Assembly: GCA_902595635.1 (NCBI GenBank)
Contig: CACJQT010000002.1
Coordinates: forward strand, 62,001-126,000
Direction of reading: 5' to 3'
Length of the DNA: 64,000 nt
DNA from: an uncultured Pelagibacteraceae bacterium
Lineage (GTDB): Bacteria; Pseudomonadota; Alphaproteobacteria; Pelagibacterales; Pelagibacteraceae
Shown here: positions 37,709-48,238 of the stretch, in pieces
Layout of the letters: each line of letters opens with the position of its first letter
Numbering within the stretch: the stretch's first letter is position 1
Program-made: the position numbers and the translations under genes
Notes under the pieces: generated by a model
Told to the model about the DNA's origin: nothing
What the model saw: the letters and a program-made list of their open reading frames with translations, nothing else
Database searches by the model: none

Positions 37709-39622
37709 ATGGAATACTTAATATTATTTTTACCTTTGATAGGTTCAATCATATCGGGTTTCTTTGGCAAAACCATTGGTGATAGATTATCGCAATTAAT
37801 CACGTGTATTTTGGTTTCTATTTCGGCATTATTATCTTTGTTCATATTTTTTAAAGTTGTCTCATCAGGATATGAGCATAATGCAATTATCGCAACTTGG
37901 ATAAATTCAGGATCTTTAAATGTAAATTGGTCAATTAAGGTTGATGCTCTTTCAGCAGTAATGTTAGTTGTAGTTACTCTAGTTTCATCCTTAGTTCATA
38001 TCTATTCTGTTGGTTACATGTCTCATGACCCACATAAACCAAGATTCATGTCCTATCTATCATTATTTACATTCGCTATGTTAACCTTAGTAACATCAGA
38101 TAATTTTTTGCAATTATTTTTTGGATGGGAAGGAGTTGGTCTTTGTTCGTACTTTTTAATCGGTTTTTGGTATAAAAAAGAAACTGCTAATGCTGCTGCT
38201 ATTAAGGCTTTTATAGTAAATAGAGTTGGGGACTTTGGTTTTGCATTAGGTATTTTTTTAATATTTTATATTTTTGGCACAGTAAATTACGACGAAGTTT
38301 TTCTTAAAATACCTGAAATTATAGATCAAAAAATAAATTTTCTATCTTTTGAATTTTATACAATAGATTTAATTTGTTTATTACTTTTTATTGGAGCAAT
38401 GGGAAAGTCAGCTCAATTTTTGCTTCATACATGGTTACCAGATGCTATGGAAGGTCCAACACCAGTATCCGCATTAATTCATGCAGCCACAATGGTAACT
38501 GCAGGAGTTTTTTTAGTAGTTAGATGTTCTCCAATTTATGAGTACTCAGAATTAGCTTTGTCTGTAATCACATTAGTTGGAATGACCACAGCTTTTTTTG
38601 CAGCTACAGTTGCATTAGTGCAAACAGATATAAAAAAAATTATCGCTTATTCAACATGTAGTCAATTGGGATACATGTTTTTTGCAGCAGGTGTAGGTGC
38701 ATATAATGTTGCAATGTTTCATTTATTTACACATGCTTTTTTTAAAGCTCTACTTTTCTTAGGCTCTGGATCAGTAATTCATTCATTTAAAGATGAACAA
38801 GATGTTACTAAGATGGGGGGAGTATTTAAAAAATTACCTTACACTTATGCATTAATGGTTGTTGGTACTTTAGCTTTAACAGGATTTCCTTTCTTATCAG
38901 GTTTTTATTCTAAAGATGCAATAATTGAATTTGCTTATATAAGTGACACAAAATTTGGAATTTATGCTGCTGGTATAGGTGTATTAACTGCTGTAATGAC
39001 TTCTATATACTCATGGAGATTAATATTTAAAACTTTTCATGGAGATTACAAAAATAAAGATCTTAGTATTGATACAATGCACGAGTCCCCATTGAGTATG
39101 ATGTTACCTTTGGTTTTATTAGCAGTCGGCGCTGTTTTTTCAGGATTTTTATTTAAAGAATTATTTATAGGTCATGATACAATGTACAACTTTTGGGGAG
39201 AGTCTATAAAATTTCTAGAACCATTAGGAAAAGTACATCCTCCAACTTGGTTTTTGTTTCTAACTCCTACATTAGTAGTTTTAACAATTCCATTGTCATA
39301 TTATCTTTTTGTTAAAAATACTAAAATTGTAGATGAAATAGTTTCCATTAACATGCCAGTTTACATTTTTCTCCAAAAAAAATGGTATTTTGACGAATTG
39401 TATGATCAAATTTTTATTAAACCTTCAAAAAGTTTTGGAATATTTCTTTGGAAAAAAATTGATGTATTAATAATCGATAAATTTGGACCAGATGGAATTT
39501 CAAATTTAGTAAAACTTTTTTCTTTTAAAGCAGTAAAGTTTCAATCAGGTTATATTTATCAGTATGCCTTTATTATGCTTCTAGGTTTTTCAATTCTATT
39601 AACTTTATTAATAGTAAAATAA
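37709..39622 (+). CDS. nuoL: NADH-quinone oxidoreductase subunit L
   Basis: A 637-aa antiporter-like proton-pumping subunit with the long C-terminal lateral helix region. The core motif HTWLPDAMEGPTPVSALIHA and the preceding FFGWEGVGLCSYFLIGFWY identify NuoL. One base separates its stop codon from the nuoM ATG. Confidence 0.97.
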   Translation: MEYLILFLPLIGSIISGFFGKTIGDRLSQLITCILVSISALLSLFIFFKVVSSGYEHNAIIATWINSGSLNVNWSIKVDALSAVMLVVVTLVSSLVHIYSVGYMSHDPHKPRFMSYLSLFTFAMLTLVTSDNFLQLFFGWEGVGLCSYFLIGFWYKKETANAAAIKAFIVNRVGDFGFALGIFLIFYIFGTVNYDEVFLKIPEIIDQKINFLSFEFYTIDLICLLLFIGAMGKSAQFLLHTWLPDAMEGPTPVSALIHAATMVTAGVFLVVRCSPIYEYSELALSVITLVGMTTAFFAATVALVQTDIKKIIAYSTCSQLGYMFFAAGVGAYNVAMFHLFTHAFFKALLFLGSGSVIHSFKDEQDVTKMGGVFKKLPYTYALMVVGTLALTGFPFLSGFYSKDAIIEFAYISDTKFGIYAAGIGVLTAVMTSIYSWRLIFKTFHGDYKNKDLSIDTMHESPLSMMLPLVLLAVGAVFSGFLFKELFIGHDTMYNFWGESIKFLEPLGKVHPPTWFLFLTPTLVVLTIPLSYYLFVKNTKIVDEIVSINMPVYIFLQKKWYFDELYDQIFIKPSKSFGIFLWKKIDVLIIDKFGPDGISNLVKLFSFKAVKFQSGYIYQYAFIMLLGFSILLTLLIVK

Positions 39623-39623
39623 T

Positions 39624-41120
39624 ATGAATTTCCCAATTCTATCATCATTAATCTTACTTCCAACAATAGGAGCCTTATTTATTTTTTTTGTTAGATCGTC
39701 TAATTCTCAATATCAAAGTAGCAAATATGTTGCCCTTTTTATAACTTTAGCTAATTTTTTCTTATCTTTATATTTATGGATTGTTTTTGATAAATCTATA
39801 GTTGACTTTCAGTTTGTTGAAGAAAGAGAATGGATATCAGGATTTGTTAATTATAAAGTAGGAGTTGACGGGATATCAATTCTATTTATTTTACTTACCA
39901 CATTCATTACTCCAATTTGTGTATTAACTGTAAATGCAACTATCAAAAATAGATTAAAAGATTTTTTAATAGCAATCTTGATACTTGAAACATTTATGAT
40001 TGGTGTTTTTTGCTCGTTGGACCTAGTTGTATTTTATTTATTTTTTGAAGCCGGTCTTATACCAATGTTTTTAATTATTGGTATATGGGGTGGAGAAAGA
40101 AGAGTTTATTCAGCATTTAAACTCTTTTTATATACTTTGCTAGGTTCAGTTTTAATGCTGGTTGCTATTATATCAATATATTGGATAACTGGTACAACTG
40201 ATGTCATTAAGTTATATGAATTGGGTATCGACGCTAAGTACCAAAATTTATTATGGCTAGCATTTTTTAGTTCCTTTGCTGTTAAAACACCAATGTGGCC
40301 AGTGCATACATGGTTACCAGATGCTCATGTAGAGGCACCAACTGCTGGTTCAGTTTTACTAGCTGCAATACTTTTAAAAATGGCTGGATATGGATTTATA
40401 AGGTTTTCTCTAGGCTTGTTTCCAGATGCTTCGTTATATTTTGTTCCTTTAGTTTACACACTTAGTTTGATAGCGATTATTTATACATCACTAGTAGCCT
40501 TAATGCAGGAAGATATGAAAAAACTTATTGCTTATTCGTCCGTAGCTCATATGGGATTTGTGACACTAGGTATTTTCACAATGACACAGCAAGGAATAGA
40601 GGGAAGTATTTTTCAAATGATAAGTCATGGTTTGGTATCTGCAGCACTATTTTTATGTGTTGGAGTTGTCTACGATAGACTTCATACAAGACTTATAAAT
40701 AGATATGGAGGCTTAGTTTCTATAATGCCAAAGTACGCAATAGTTTTTATGGTTTTTACTTTAGGAGCTCTTGGATTACCTGGAACAAGTGGTTTTATTG
40801 GTGAATTTTTAGTTTTAATGGGTGCATTTAAAAAGAATATACTTGTAGCAACGATTGCAAGTCTAGGAGTGATCTTGGGGGCAGCATATATGCTTTGGTT
40901 ATATAAGAGAATTATCTTTGGAAAATTAATTAATGAAGATGTAAAAAAAATGGTTGATTTAAAAAGATTTGAAATTGTTACATTATGGCTTTTAGTATTA
41001 CCGATTATATTTTTTGGTTTTTATCCAGAACCTTTAATTAACTCTATAGAGGTATCAGTTGCAAACATGATAGATATGAATGATTTAGACAAGATTAATA
41101 AATTAGCGTTAGGCGATTAA
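39624..41120 (+). CDS. nuoM: NADH-quinone oxidoreductase subunit M
   Basis: A 498-aa antiporter-like subunit. The HTWLPDAHVEAPTAGSVLLA motif near residue 225 and the conserved FEAGLIPMFLIIGIWG segment identify NuoM. It forms one of the three proton channels in the membrane arm. It overlaps the nuoN start by one base. Confidence 0.97.
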   Translation: MNFPILSSLILLPTIGALFIFFVRSSNSQYQSSKYVALFITLANFFLSLYLWIVFDKSIVDFQFVEEREWISGFVNYKVGVDGISILFILLTTFITPICVLTVNATIKNRLKDFLIAILILETFMIGVFCSLDLVVFYLFFEAGLIPMFLIIGIWGGERRVYSAFKLFLYTLLGSVLMLVAIISIYWITGTTDVIKLYELGIDAKYQNLLWLAFFSSFAVKTPMWPVHTWLPDAHVEAPTAGSVLLAAILLKMAGYGFIRFSLGLFPDASLYFVPLVYTLSLIAIIYTSLVALMQEDMKKLIAYSSVAHMGFVTLGIFTMTQQGIEGSIFQMISHGLVSAALFLCVGVVYDRLHTRLINRYGGLVSIMPKYAIVFMVFTLGALGLPGTSGFIGEFLVLMGAFKKNILVATIASLGVILGAAYMLWLYKRIIFGKLINEDVKKMVDLKRFEIVTLWLLVLPIIFFGFYPEPLINSIEVSVANMIDMNDLDKINKLALGD

Positions 41121-42535
41121 TGGAAAATCTACAACTCATAATTCCAGAGTTATTTATATCAATAATGATTATGTTTTTATTAATATTTGGAGTATTTAAG
41201 AAAAATAGTTCTCAACTAGTTTATAATTTAACAACAATAAGTTTAGTTGCTGCTTTAGCTTTAATAATTAATTTAGACACACAAATTCAATCATCATTAT
41301 TCAGTAATAGTTACAATATAGATAGTTTAGCTAGATTTATGAAAATTTTATTAATTTTATCTGGAATTTTTGTAATGCTGTCATCATCAAAATACATTCA
41401 GATTAGTAAAATTAGCAAAATTGAATATCCAATTCTTATTTTATGCTCAATCTTAGGCATGATGGTGATGATTAGTTCAAATGATCTTATTGTTTTTTAC
41501 ATGGGATTAGAATTGCAATCATTAGCATTATATGTATTAGCATCATTTAATAGAGATAATTTACTCTCAACAGAGTCTGGATTAAAATATTTTGTCTTAA
41601 GTGCTCTTTCATCTGGACTTTTATTGTATGGGTGTTCACTTATTTATGGTTTTTCAGAAACGACTAATTTTAATCAAATTATGGTTAATACAAAAGAAAT
41701 AGAATACGGATTAACTTTTGGAATAGTATTTATTTTAGTTGGATTAGCTTTTAAAATTTCTGCTGTTCCTTTCCATATGTGGGCACCTGATGTTTATCAA
41801 GGTTCACCAACATCTGTAACAGTCTTTTTCGCATTACTTCCAAAAATTGCTGCATTAACCGTATTTATTAGATTTCTATACATTCCTTTTTATGAATTAG
41901 GTGATCAGTGGCAAATGATAATTATATTTTTGTCTATTGCATCAATGGTATTCGGAGCAGTAGCAGCAATTGGTCAAAAAAATCTAAAAAGACTAATTGC
42001 CTACAGCTCAATTAGTCATATGGGATACGCTCTTGCAGGTTTATCTACAGGTACAACGCAAGGTGTGCTGAGCTCTATTACATATATAACAATTTATCTT
42101 GTCATGAATTTAGCGTTTTTTAGTTGTTTGTTTATGCTTAAGCGAAACGATGAATATTATGAGAACATAGATGATTTATCTGGTCTTTCAAAAAATCATC
42201 CGTTATTGTCATTATCATTACTTGTTGTGCTATTCTCTTTAGCGGGAATACCTCCACTAGCTGGTTTTTTTGCAAAATTCTACATTTTTGTGGCTGTAAT
42301 AAATGAAAAAATGTATTTTTTAGCAATAGTTGGACTGCTAGCAACAGTAATCGCTGCTTTTTATTATCTAAGAATAATCAAAATTATATATTTCGATCCA
42401 GAAAAAGAAAAATTTGAAACGAAACATAATTTAGGTTTAAAATTTACACTAGTAGCATCAACTTTTTTCATTCTTGCTTACTTTATTTATCCAAGTGGAA
42501 TAGTAGATATAATCTCACAAATAAACATTAATTAA
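41120..42535 (+). CDS. nuoN: NADH-quinone oxidoreductase subunit N
   Basis: A 471-aa antiporter-like subunit with about 14 helices and the motif FHMWAPDVYQGSPTSVTVFF near residue 213. It completes complex I. The stop codon overlaps the next gene, birA, by one base, so complex I and the following cytosolic genes are likely on one transcript. Confidence 0.97.
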   Translation: MENLQLIIPELFISIMIMFLLIFGVFKKNSSQLVYNLTTISLVAALALIINLDTQIQSSLFSNSYNIDSLARFMKILLILSGIFVMLSSSKYIQISKISKIEYPILILCSILGMMVMISSNDLIVFYMGLELQSLALYVLASFNRDNLLSTESGLKYFVLSALSSGLLLYGCSLIYGFSETTNFNQIMVNTKEIEYGLTFGIVFILVGLAFKISAVPFHMWAPDVYQGSPTSVTVFFALLPKIAALTVFIRFLYIPFYELGDQWQMIIIFLSIASMVFGAVAAIGQKNLKRLIAYSSISHMGYALAGLSTGTTQGVLSSITYITIYLVMNLAFFSCLFMLKRNDEYYENIDDLSGLSKNHPLLSLSLLVVLFSLAGIPPLAGFFAKFYIFVAVINEKMYFLAIVGLLATVIAAFYYLRIIKIIYFDPEKEKFETKHNLGLKFTLVASTFFILAYFIYPSGIVDIISQININ

Positions 42536-43053
42536 TGAAACTCAAAATATATTCTTATAAGGGTGTCAAAAGCACTAATGATACAGCAATAAGATTAATT
42601 AAACAAAAAATAAAACAAGGTATAGTTACTAGTGATATCCAGACTAATGGAAAAGGACAAAGGGGAAAAAAATGGGTTTCTAAAAAAGGAAATCTTTTTA
42701 TTTCAATTTTTTTTCCTATTAGCGAAAGTTTAAATTTAAAAAAAATTACATTTTCAAATCTTAAAATAATAAAAAATATTTTAAAAAATATTGTTCCATA
42801 TAAAATCAATATTAAACTACCAAATGATTTAAAAATAATGAATAAAAAGGTATGCGGAATTCTTCAAGAAATAATTTATTATAATGAAATTAAATTTCTA
42901 ATTATTGGAGTAGGTATTAATATAAAAAATAGTCCAACAATAAAAAAATATGAAACTACTTATATAAATAAATATAATAATAAAATTAATAAATCTAAAA
43001 TTATAAATTTTATAAAAAATAACTTCGAAAAAAAATATTCTTATTATGCGTAA
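42535..43053 (+). CDS. birA: Biotin--[acetyl-CoA-carboxylase] ligase, short form
   Basis: A 172-aa enzyme that attaches biotin to carboxylase carrier domains. It has STNDTA at 14-19 and the biotinyl-AMP loop QTNGKGQRGKKW at 41-52. The usual KWPND reads KLPND (near 100-104). There is no N-terminal DNA-binding domain, so it cannot be the repressor type, and the C-terminal domain found in longer ligases is largely missing. Placement between nuoN and coaX matches other alphaproteobacteria. It overlaps coaX by 8 bases. Confidence 0.87.
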   Translation: MKLKIYSYKGVKSTNDTAIRLIKQKIKQGIVTSDIQTNGKGQRGKKWVSKKGNLFISIFFPISESLNLKKITFSNLKIIKNILKNIVPYKINIKLPNDLKIMNKKVCGILQEIIYYNEIKFLIIGVGINIKNSPTIKKYETTYINKYNNKINKSKIINFIKNNFEKKYSYYA

Positions 43054-43801
43054 TTTTTACATTATTGGAGATATTGGAAATACAGATATAAAAATCTGTG
43101 TTTACAAAAATAAAAACATTGTCAAAAAAATCAGACTATCTACAAATAAAGTTAATTTAAAATATTTAAGAAAAAATTTAAATGTTTTGAGAAAATATGA
43201 TAAAAAATTAAAACAAATTTTGTTCTGCTCCGTTGTTCCTAACTGTTACAAGAAAATTAAAAATTATTTTAAATTATATTTTAATACAAATTGTAATGAG
43301 TTAAAAAATCTTAATTTAAGTAAATTATTAAGTATAAAAGTTAATAGAAAACAAATAGGCTCTGATAGGTTAGCTAATGCAATATCAGTAATTGACAATA
43401 AAAATAATTATATTGTAGTAGATTTTGGAACAGCAACTAATTTTGATGTAATCTCAGCAAATAGTTATAATGGAGGGGTAATTGCTCCTGGAATAAATCT
43501 ATCATTAGAAAATTTATCAAAAAAAGCATTTTTAATACCTAATGTAAAATTTAAAAAATCAAATAATGTTGTAGGTAAAAATACTATAAGTGCAATTAAT
43601 TCAGGATTTTTCTTCGGTTATTCTGGTCTGATTGACAATATAATTCATTCCATTATTAAACAAACCAAAAAAAAATATAAAATAATATTTACTGGTGGAC
43701 TAGCAAAAATGTTTAAAAATTCTTTAAAACTAAGAGTAAAAATAAAGTCTAATTTAACTACTGATGGAGTTTTAAAGGCTGCTATGTATTTAAATAAATG
43801 A
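43046..43801 (+). CDS. coaX: Type III pantothenate kinase
   Basis: A 251-aa member of the CoaX family (ASKHA fold), which phosphorylates pantothenate in the first step of coenzyme A synthesis. The phosphate-binding DIGN lies at 9-12, the GSDRLANA segment near 110, IVVDFGTATNFDVI near 126-139 and the GGVIAPGINLS loop follows. The end shows GGLAKMF. It overlaps birA by 8 bases and rnj by 4. Confidence 0.92.
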   Translation: MRNFYIIGDIGNTDIKICVYKNKNIVKKIRLSTNKVNLKYLRKNLNVLRKYDKKLKQILFCSVVPNCYKKIKNYFKLYFNTNCNELKNLNLSKLLSIKVNRKQIGSDRLANAISVIDNKNNYIVVDFGTATNFDVISANSYNGGVIAPGINLSLENLSKKAFLIPNVKFKKSNNVVGKNTISAINSGFFFGYSGLIDNIIHSIIKQTKKKYKIIFTGGLAKMFKNSLKLRVKIKSNLTTDGVLKAAMYLNK

Positions 43802-45456
43802 AAGAAGAATTAATTTTTTGCCCTTTAGGGGGATCTGGAGAAATTGGGATGAATATGAATTTATTCGCCTATGGAAATCTAGATAATAGAAAATGGATAA
43901 TTGTAGATATAGGAGTTACTTTTGCAGATGATGCAATTCCTGGAGTTGATTTAATATATCCTGACCCTGGATTTATTGTTGATAAAAAAGATGACTTATT
44001 AGGTATTGTTCTAACTCATGCACATGAAGATCATATTGGTGCAATTGCTCATATATGGCCAAAACTAAAATGTAAAATATTTGCTACTCCATTTACATCA
44101 GTGTTAATTTCAGAAAAATTTAAGGAAAAAAAAATTGATGTAACGGGATATCTAGAAGTTGTTCAATTAAATAGCATTGTAGATTTAAGTCCTTTTAAAA
44201 TAGAATTTGTTACATTAACACATTCTATACTAGAACCTAATGGACTAAAAATTGAAACACCTGTTGGAAATATATTACACACTGGTGATTGGAAGTGTGA
44301 TCCAGATCCATTAACTGGAGATAATATGAATTCAAAAAGATTAAAGGAAATTGGTGAAGAAGGTGTTTTGACAATGATATGTGACTCAACAAACGTATTT
44401 AGTGCAGGAAGAGCAGGATCTGAGCTCGATGTAAGAAAAAATATGCTAAAGATAATGGAAAGATTAAAGAAAAGGATAATTATTACTTCTTTCGCTTCAA
44501 ATGTAGCTAGAATGGAGTCAGCCTTTTATTGTGCTGAAAAAACAGGTAGGCAAATTGCTTTGGTGGGCCGTTCAATGCATAGAATTTATAAAGCTGCTAG
44601 GAAATGTGGTTACTTGCAAAATGTTATTGAACCACTTGATGCAAGAGATGCAAAAAATATTTCAAGAGAAAAAATTGTTTACTTATGTACTGGTAGCCAA
44701 GGAGAACCAATGGGTGCAATGAACCGTATTTCAAATTATACACATCCAGATGTATTTGTTGAGAGAGGGGACGCAGTTATATTTTCTTCAAAAATTATTC
44801 CAGGTAATGAAAAAAAATTATACAAACTTCACAATCAATTAGTTAGAGAAGGTATAGAAGTAATTTCTGAAGATAGTGAATTTATTCATGTATCAGGACA
44901 TCCAAATAGAGAAGATTTAAAGGATATGTATGACTGGATAAAACCAAGATCAGTCATACCTGTTCATGGTGAACATAGACATATGATTGAACACATAAAT
45001 TTTGCTAAAGAAATGCAAGTCCCATATCCTGTTAGGGTAGAAAATGGTGATATAGTTAGAATTTATCCAGGTGATAAACCTGAAGTATATGATAAAGCTC
45101 CAAGTGGAAGACTTTACGTAGATGGCTCTATAAGTGTTGAAGAAGATGCTCAATCTATCAAAGAGAGAAAAAATTTATCTACCAACGGATTAATAGAAGC
45201 AACATTAGTAATCACTCCAAATGGTAATATTCATAACAAACCTTTATTAACTTTTAGAGGTTTACCTATATACGAAAAAGATGAATTTACATTTAATCTT
45301 GAAGAGGAAATTGAAAAAACAGCAAAAACTTTTTCTTTAAATAATAAAAAGCAAGAATCAAATTTAATTGATGCTCTTAAAATAACTTGTAGAAAGTACA
45401 CAAAAGAAAAATTAGGAAAAAGACCTTACACAAATATAAATTTAGTGAGGATTTAA
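43798..45456 (+). CDS. rnj: Ribonuclease J
   Basis: A 552-aa metallo-beta-lactamase/beta-CASP ribonuclease. The zinc motif HAHEDH is at 74-79, HTGDWK gives a further motif near 161, and the beta-CASP and C-terminal HVSGHPNREDLKDM and VIPVHGEHRH motifs are present. It acts as an exo/endoribonuclease in mRNA and rRNA maturation. Its place after coaX is standard in alphaproteobacteria. Start is ATG, overlapping the coaX stop. Confidence 0.95.
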   Translation: MKEELIFCPLGGSGEIGMNMNLFAYGNLDNRKWIIVDIGVTFADDAIPGVDLIYPDPGFIVDKKDDLLGIVLTHAHEDHIGAIAHIWPKLKCKIFATPFTSVLISEKFKEKKIDVTGYLEVVQLNSIVDLSPFKIEFVTLTHSILEPNGLKIETPVGNILHTGDWKCDPDPLTGDNMNSKRLKEIGEEGVLTMICDSTNVFSAGRAGSELDVRKNMLKIMERLKKRIIITSFASNVARMESAFYCAEKTGRQIALVGRSMHRIYKAARKCGYLQNVIEPLDARDAKNISREKIVYLCTGSQGEPMGAMNRISNYTHPDVFVERGDAVIFSSKIIPGNEKKLYKLHNQLVREGIEVISEDSEFIHVSGHPNREDLKDMYDWIKPRSVIPVHGEHRHMIEHINFAKEMQVPYPVRVENGDIVRIYPGDKPEVYDKAPSGRLYVDGSISVEEDAQSIKERKNLSTNGLIEATLVITPNGNIHNKPLLTFRGLPIYEKDEFTFNLEEEIEKTAKTFSLNNKKQESNLIDALKITCRKYTKEKLGKRPYTNINLVRI

Positions 45457-45702
45457 TTGAGTATTACAGGCTCAATAGTTGTATATGTGTGCTTGTGGTG
45501 GATAGTTTTTTTTGCCATTCTACCTATAGATGTTAATCGTGAAAAAAAGGAAAATATAGAGGGAGTTGACCCTGGGGCCCCAGAAAATCCAAAAATAATT
45601 AAAAAAATAATTTATTGTACTTTAATTACGTCTGGTATTTTTATAGTTATATATCTATTAGTAATTAATGAAATTTTAAATTTACGTAACTTTTTAAATT
45701 AA
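45457..45702 (+). CDS. DUF1467 family small membrane protein
   Basis: An 81-aa protein with two hydrophobic helices (about 6-23 and 49-71) joined by a charged loop with GVDPGAPENPKI, which is typical of DUF1467. Function unknown. Such proteins sit between rnj and proS in many alphaproteobacteria, as here. The start appears to be TTG at 45457, immediately after the rnj stop; no ATG is available before the first helix. Confidence 0.8.
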   Translation: MSITGSIVVYVCLWWIVFFAILPIDVNREKKENIEGVDPGAPENPKIIKKIIYCTLITSGIFIVIYLLVINEILNLRNFLN

Positions 45703-47030
45703 TGTTTTTTTCAAAATCATTTATTCCGATACTAAAAAATAATCCATCTGAGGCTAAAATTAAATCACACCAGTTAATGTTAAGAGTTGGCATGATTAAA
45801 CAGTCCTCTGCTGGAATTTATTCTTGGCTACCGCTTGGATTTAAAGTCATGAAAAAAATAGAACAAATAGTTAGAGAAGAACAAGACCGTGTTGGTGTTC
45901 AAGAAATATTAATGCCCACAATCCAATCATCCGAAATTTGGAAGGAAAGTGGACGATATGAAGATTATGGTGAAGAAATGTTAAGAATTAAGGATCGTCA
46001 AAATAGAGAAATGTTATATGGTCCAACTAACGAAGAACTTGTGACAGAAATTTTTAGATCTTCCTTTAAATCATATAAATCTTTACCTCAATTATTATAC
46101 CATATCCAATGGAAATTTAGAGATGAGTTAAGACCAAGATTTGGAATTATGAGATGTAGAGAATTTTATATGAAGGATGCCTACTCTTTTGATTTAACAG
46201 ATGATGATGCAATATTTTCGTACAATAAATTTTTTCTTTCATATTTAAAAACTTTTAAGAGACTAAATTTATCCGCAATTCCCATGGCTGCTGATACTGG
46301 ACCTATAGGAGGAAATTTATCACATGAATTTATTATTCTTGCTGATACTGGAGAAAGTAAAATTTATACAGATAAAAGAATTTTTGATGTAGATAGTTCG
46401 AAAACAATTCTTGATAAAGTCTCTTTAAGTTTATTGAGAAAACAATATGAAAAATTTTATTCTGTAACAGACGAAAAATTTAATAAAGATGAATTTGAAA
46501 AATCTGTCCCACAAGAATTTAGAATAAACACTAAAGGTATTGAAGTTGGTCACATATTTTATTTTGGAGATAAATATTCAAAACCGATGAATGCAGCTGT
46601 TGATTTTAATGGAAAAAAAGAATTTGTTAAAATGGGATCATATGGAATAGGAGTTTCTAGACTTGTTGGTGCCATAATTGAGGCAAAATATAACGATAAA
46701 GACGGTATTATGAAATGGCCTATGTCAGTAACACCTTATGATTGTGCGATTATTCCAATGATAAATAAAAATGATAAATCTAATTTAGAAAAATCTATTA
46801 AAGTACATGAATTTCTAAAATCAAAAAATATAGAAACGATCATAGATGATACAGACGAAAATATCTCAGCTAAAATAAAAAAATTTAATTTAATCGGACT
46901 TCCATATCAATTGATAATCGGAAGCAAATCTGAAGGAAATTTATATGAGTTTAAAGAAGTTGATGGAGAAACCCAAAAGTTAAAAGTTGAAGATATAGCT
47001 TCACAAATAATAAAAGCTAAGCAAAATTGA
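45702..47030 (+). CDS. proS: Prolyl-tRNA synthetase (short alphaproteobacterial form)
   Basis: A 442-aa class II aminoacyl-tRNA synthetase. Motif 2 is seen in WKFRDELRPRFGIMRCREFYMKDAYSFD and motif 3 in MGSYGIGVSRLVGAIIEA. The length is about 130 residues shorter than E. coli ProS because the editing (INS) domain between motifs 2 and 3 is absent, which is normal for alphaproteobacteria. The C-terminal anticodon-binding domain is present. It overlaps lolC by 4 bases. Confidence 0.96.
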   Translation: MFFSKSFIPILKNNPSEAKIKSHQLMLRVGMIKQSSAGIYSWLPLGFKVMKKIEQIVREEQDRVGVQEILMPTIQSSEIWKESGRYEDYGEEMLRIKDRQNREMLYGPTNEELVTEIFRSSFKSYKSLPQLLYHIQWKFRDELRPRFGIMRCREFYMKDAYSFDLTDDDAIFSYNKFFLSYLKTFKRLNLSAIPMAADTGPIGGNLSHEFIILADTGESKIYTDKRIFDVDSSKTILDKVSLSLLRKQYEKFYSVTDEKFNKDEFEKSVPQEFRINTKGIEVGHIFYFGDKYSKPMNAAVDFNGKKEFVKMGSYGIGVSRLVGAIIEAKYNDKDGIMKWPMSVTPYDCAIIPMINKNDKSNLEKSIKVHEFLKSKNIETIIDDTDENISAKIKKFNLIGLPYQLIIGSKSEGNLYEFKEVDGETQKLKVEDIASQIIKAKQN

Positions 47031-48238
47031 TTTCACAACTAGAAAAAGAGATTATATTTAGATTTTTAAAAGCTAGAAAAAAAGATGGCTTTTTAAATGT
47101 AATCTCTATCTTTTCTTTTATTGGTATTGGTTTGGGAGTAGCTGTATTAATAATTGTTATGTCAGTGATGAATGGTTTTAGAACAGAGTTAATAAATAAA
47201 ATTGTAGGTTTTAATGCTCATGCTGTTGTAAAACCTTATGACAAGCCCTTAGTATTTATGAGCGATAAAGACTTTGCAAAAGTTATTTTTTCAAATGATG
47301 GAGAAGCAGTAATTCTTTCAAAACAAAATACAAAAGGCATCCTTTTAAAAGGATATTTAAAAAATGATTTTAAGACACTAGAAATAACAAATAATCAAAA
47401 ATATTTTGGATCAACAGATTTAAAAAATAATTCAATTTCAATTGGAAAAGATTTAAGCTTTTTACTTAATATAGATATTGGTGATCAAATAACAATAATG
47501 TCACCATCTGGTGTTCAAACAATTGTTGGGTCTTTTCCAAGACAAGATAAATTTGAAGTAATTTCAATATTTGATAGTGGGATTGGCGAATTTAATGAGA
47601 ATATAGCATATATAAATCTTAAGACATTAGAAGATTTTTTTGATAAAAATAAAAACAAAAGATTTACTGAGTTCTATTTTAAAGATCCAAAAAATATTGA
47701 ATATCATAAAAAAATTTTATTAGATTTATTTCCTGATGCATATGTTTACACATGGGCAGATTTAAATGAGTCATTATTTTCAGCTTTAAAAGTTGAACGA
47801 AATGTAATGTTTATAATCTTATCTTTAATAATAATTGTAGCTGCATTTAATATTATCTCTGGATTGACTATATTAGTTAAAAACAAAACGAGAGATATAG
47901 GAATTTTAAAATCCATTGGAGTAACAAATACATCTATTAAAAAAATTTTCTTTTTTGTCGGATTTATTATTGGTACTACAGCAACTTTATTTGGTATTTT
48001 ATTAGGGACTTTATTTTCATACTATATAGAAGATATTAGGAAATTTATTTCTAATACGTTTGAAATTACATTATTTCCAGAGGAAATTTACTTTTTAAGT
48101 AGTCTTCCATCAGAAATAAACATGAATTCAATTATCTTAATTGCATTATGTTCAATAATAACAACTTCTATAGTATCAATTTATCCAGCTTCTAGAGCGG
48201 CAAAATTAGATACAATACAAACTTTAAAATATGAATAA
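47027..48238 (+). CDS. lolC: Lipoprotein-releasing ABC transporter permease (LolC/E type)
   Basis: A 403-aa inner-membrane protein that extracts lipoproteins for transport to the outer membrane. It has an N-terminal helix (about 25-50), a large periplasmic MacB-like domain, and three C-terminal FtsX-type helices. SIFSFIGIGLGVAVLIIVMS and LTILVKNKTRDIGILKSIG are typical of the family. Start is TTG at 47027, overlapping the proS stop. A single LolC/E subunit likely acts as a homodimer with LolD, as in other alphaproteobacteria. Confidence 0.93.
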   Translation: MISQLEKEIIFRFLKARKKDGFLNVISIFSFIGIGLGVAVLIIVMSVMNGFRTELINKIVGFNAHAVVKPYDKPLVFMSDKDFAKVIFSNDGEAVILSKQNTKGILLKGYLKNDFKTLEITNNQKYFGSTDLKNNSISIGKDLSFLLNIDIGDQITIMSPSGVQTIVGSFPRQDKFEVISIFDSGIGEFNENIAYINLKTLEDFFDKNKNKRFTEFYFKDPKNIEYHKKILLDLFPDAYVYTWADLNESLFSALKVERNVMFIILSLIIIVAAFNIISGLTILVKNKTRDIGILKSIGVTNTSIKKIFFFVGFIIGTTATLFGILLGTLFSYYIEDIRKFISNTFEITLFPEEIYFLSSLPSEINMNSIILIALCSIITTSIVSIYPASRAAKLDTIQTLKYE

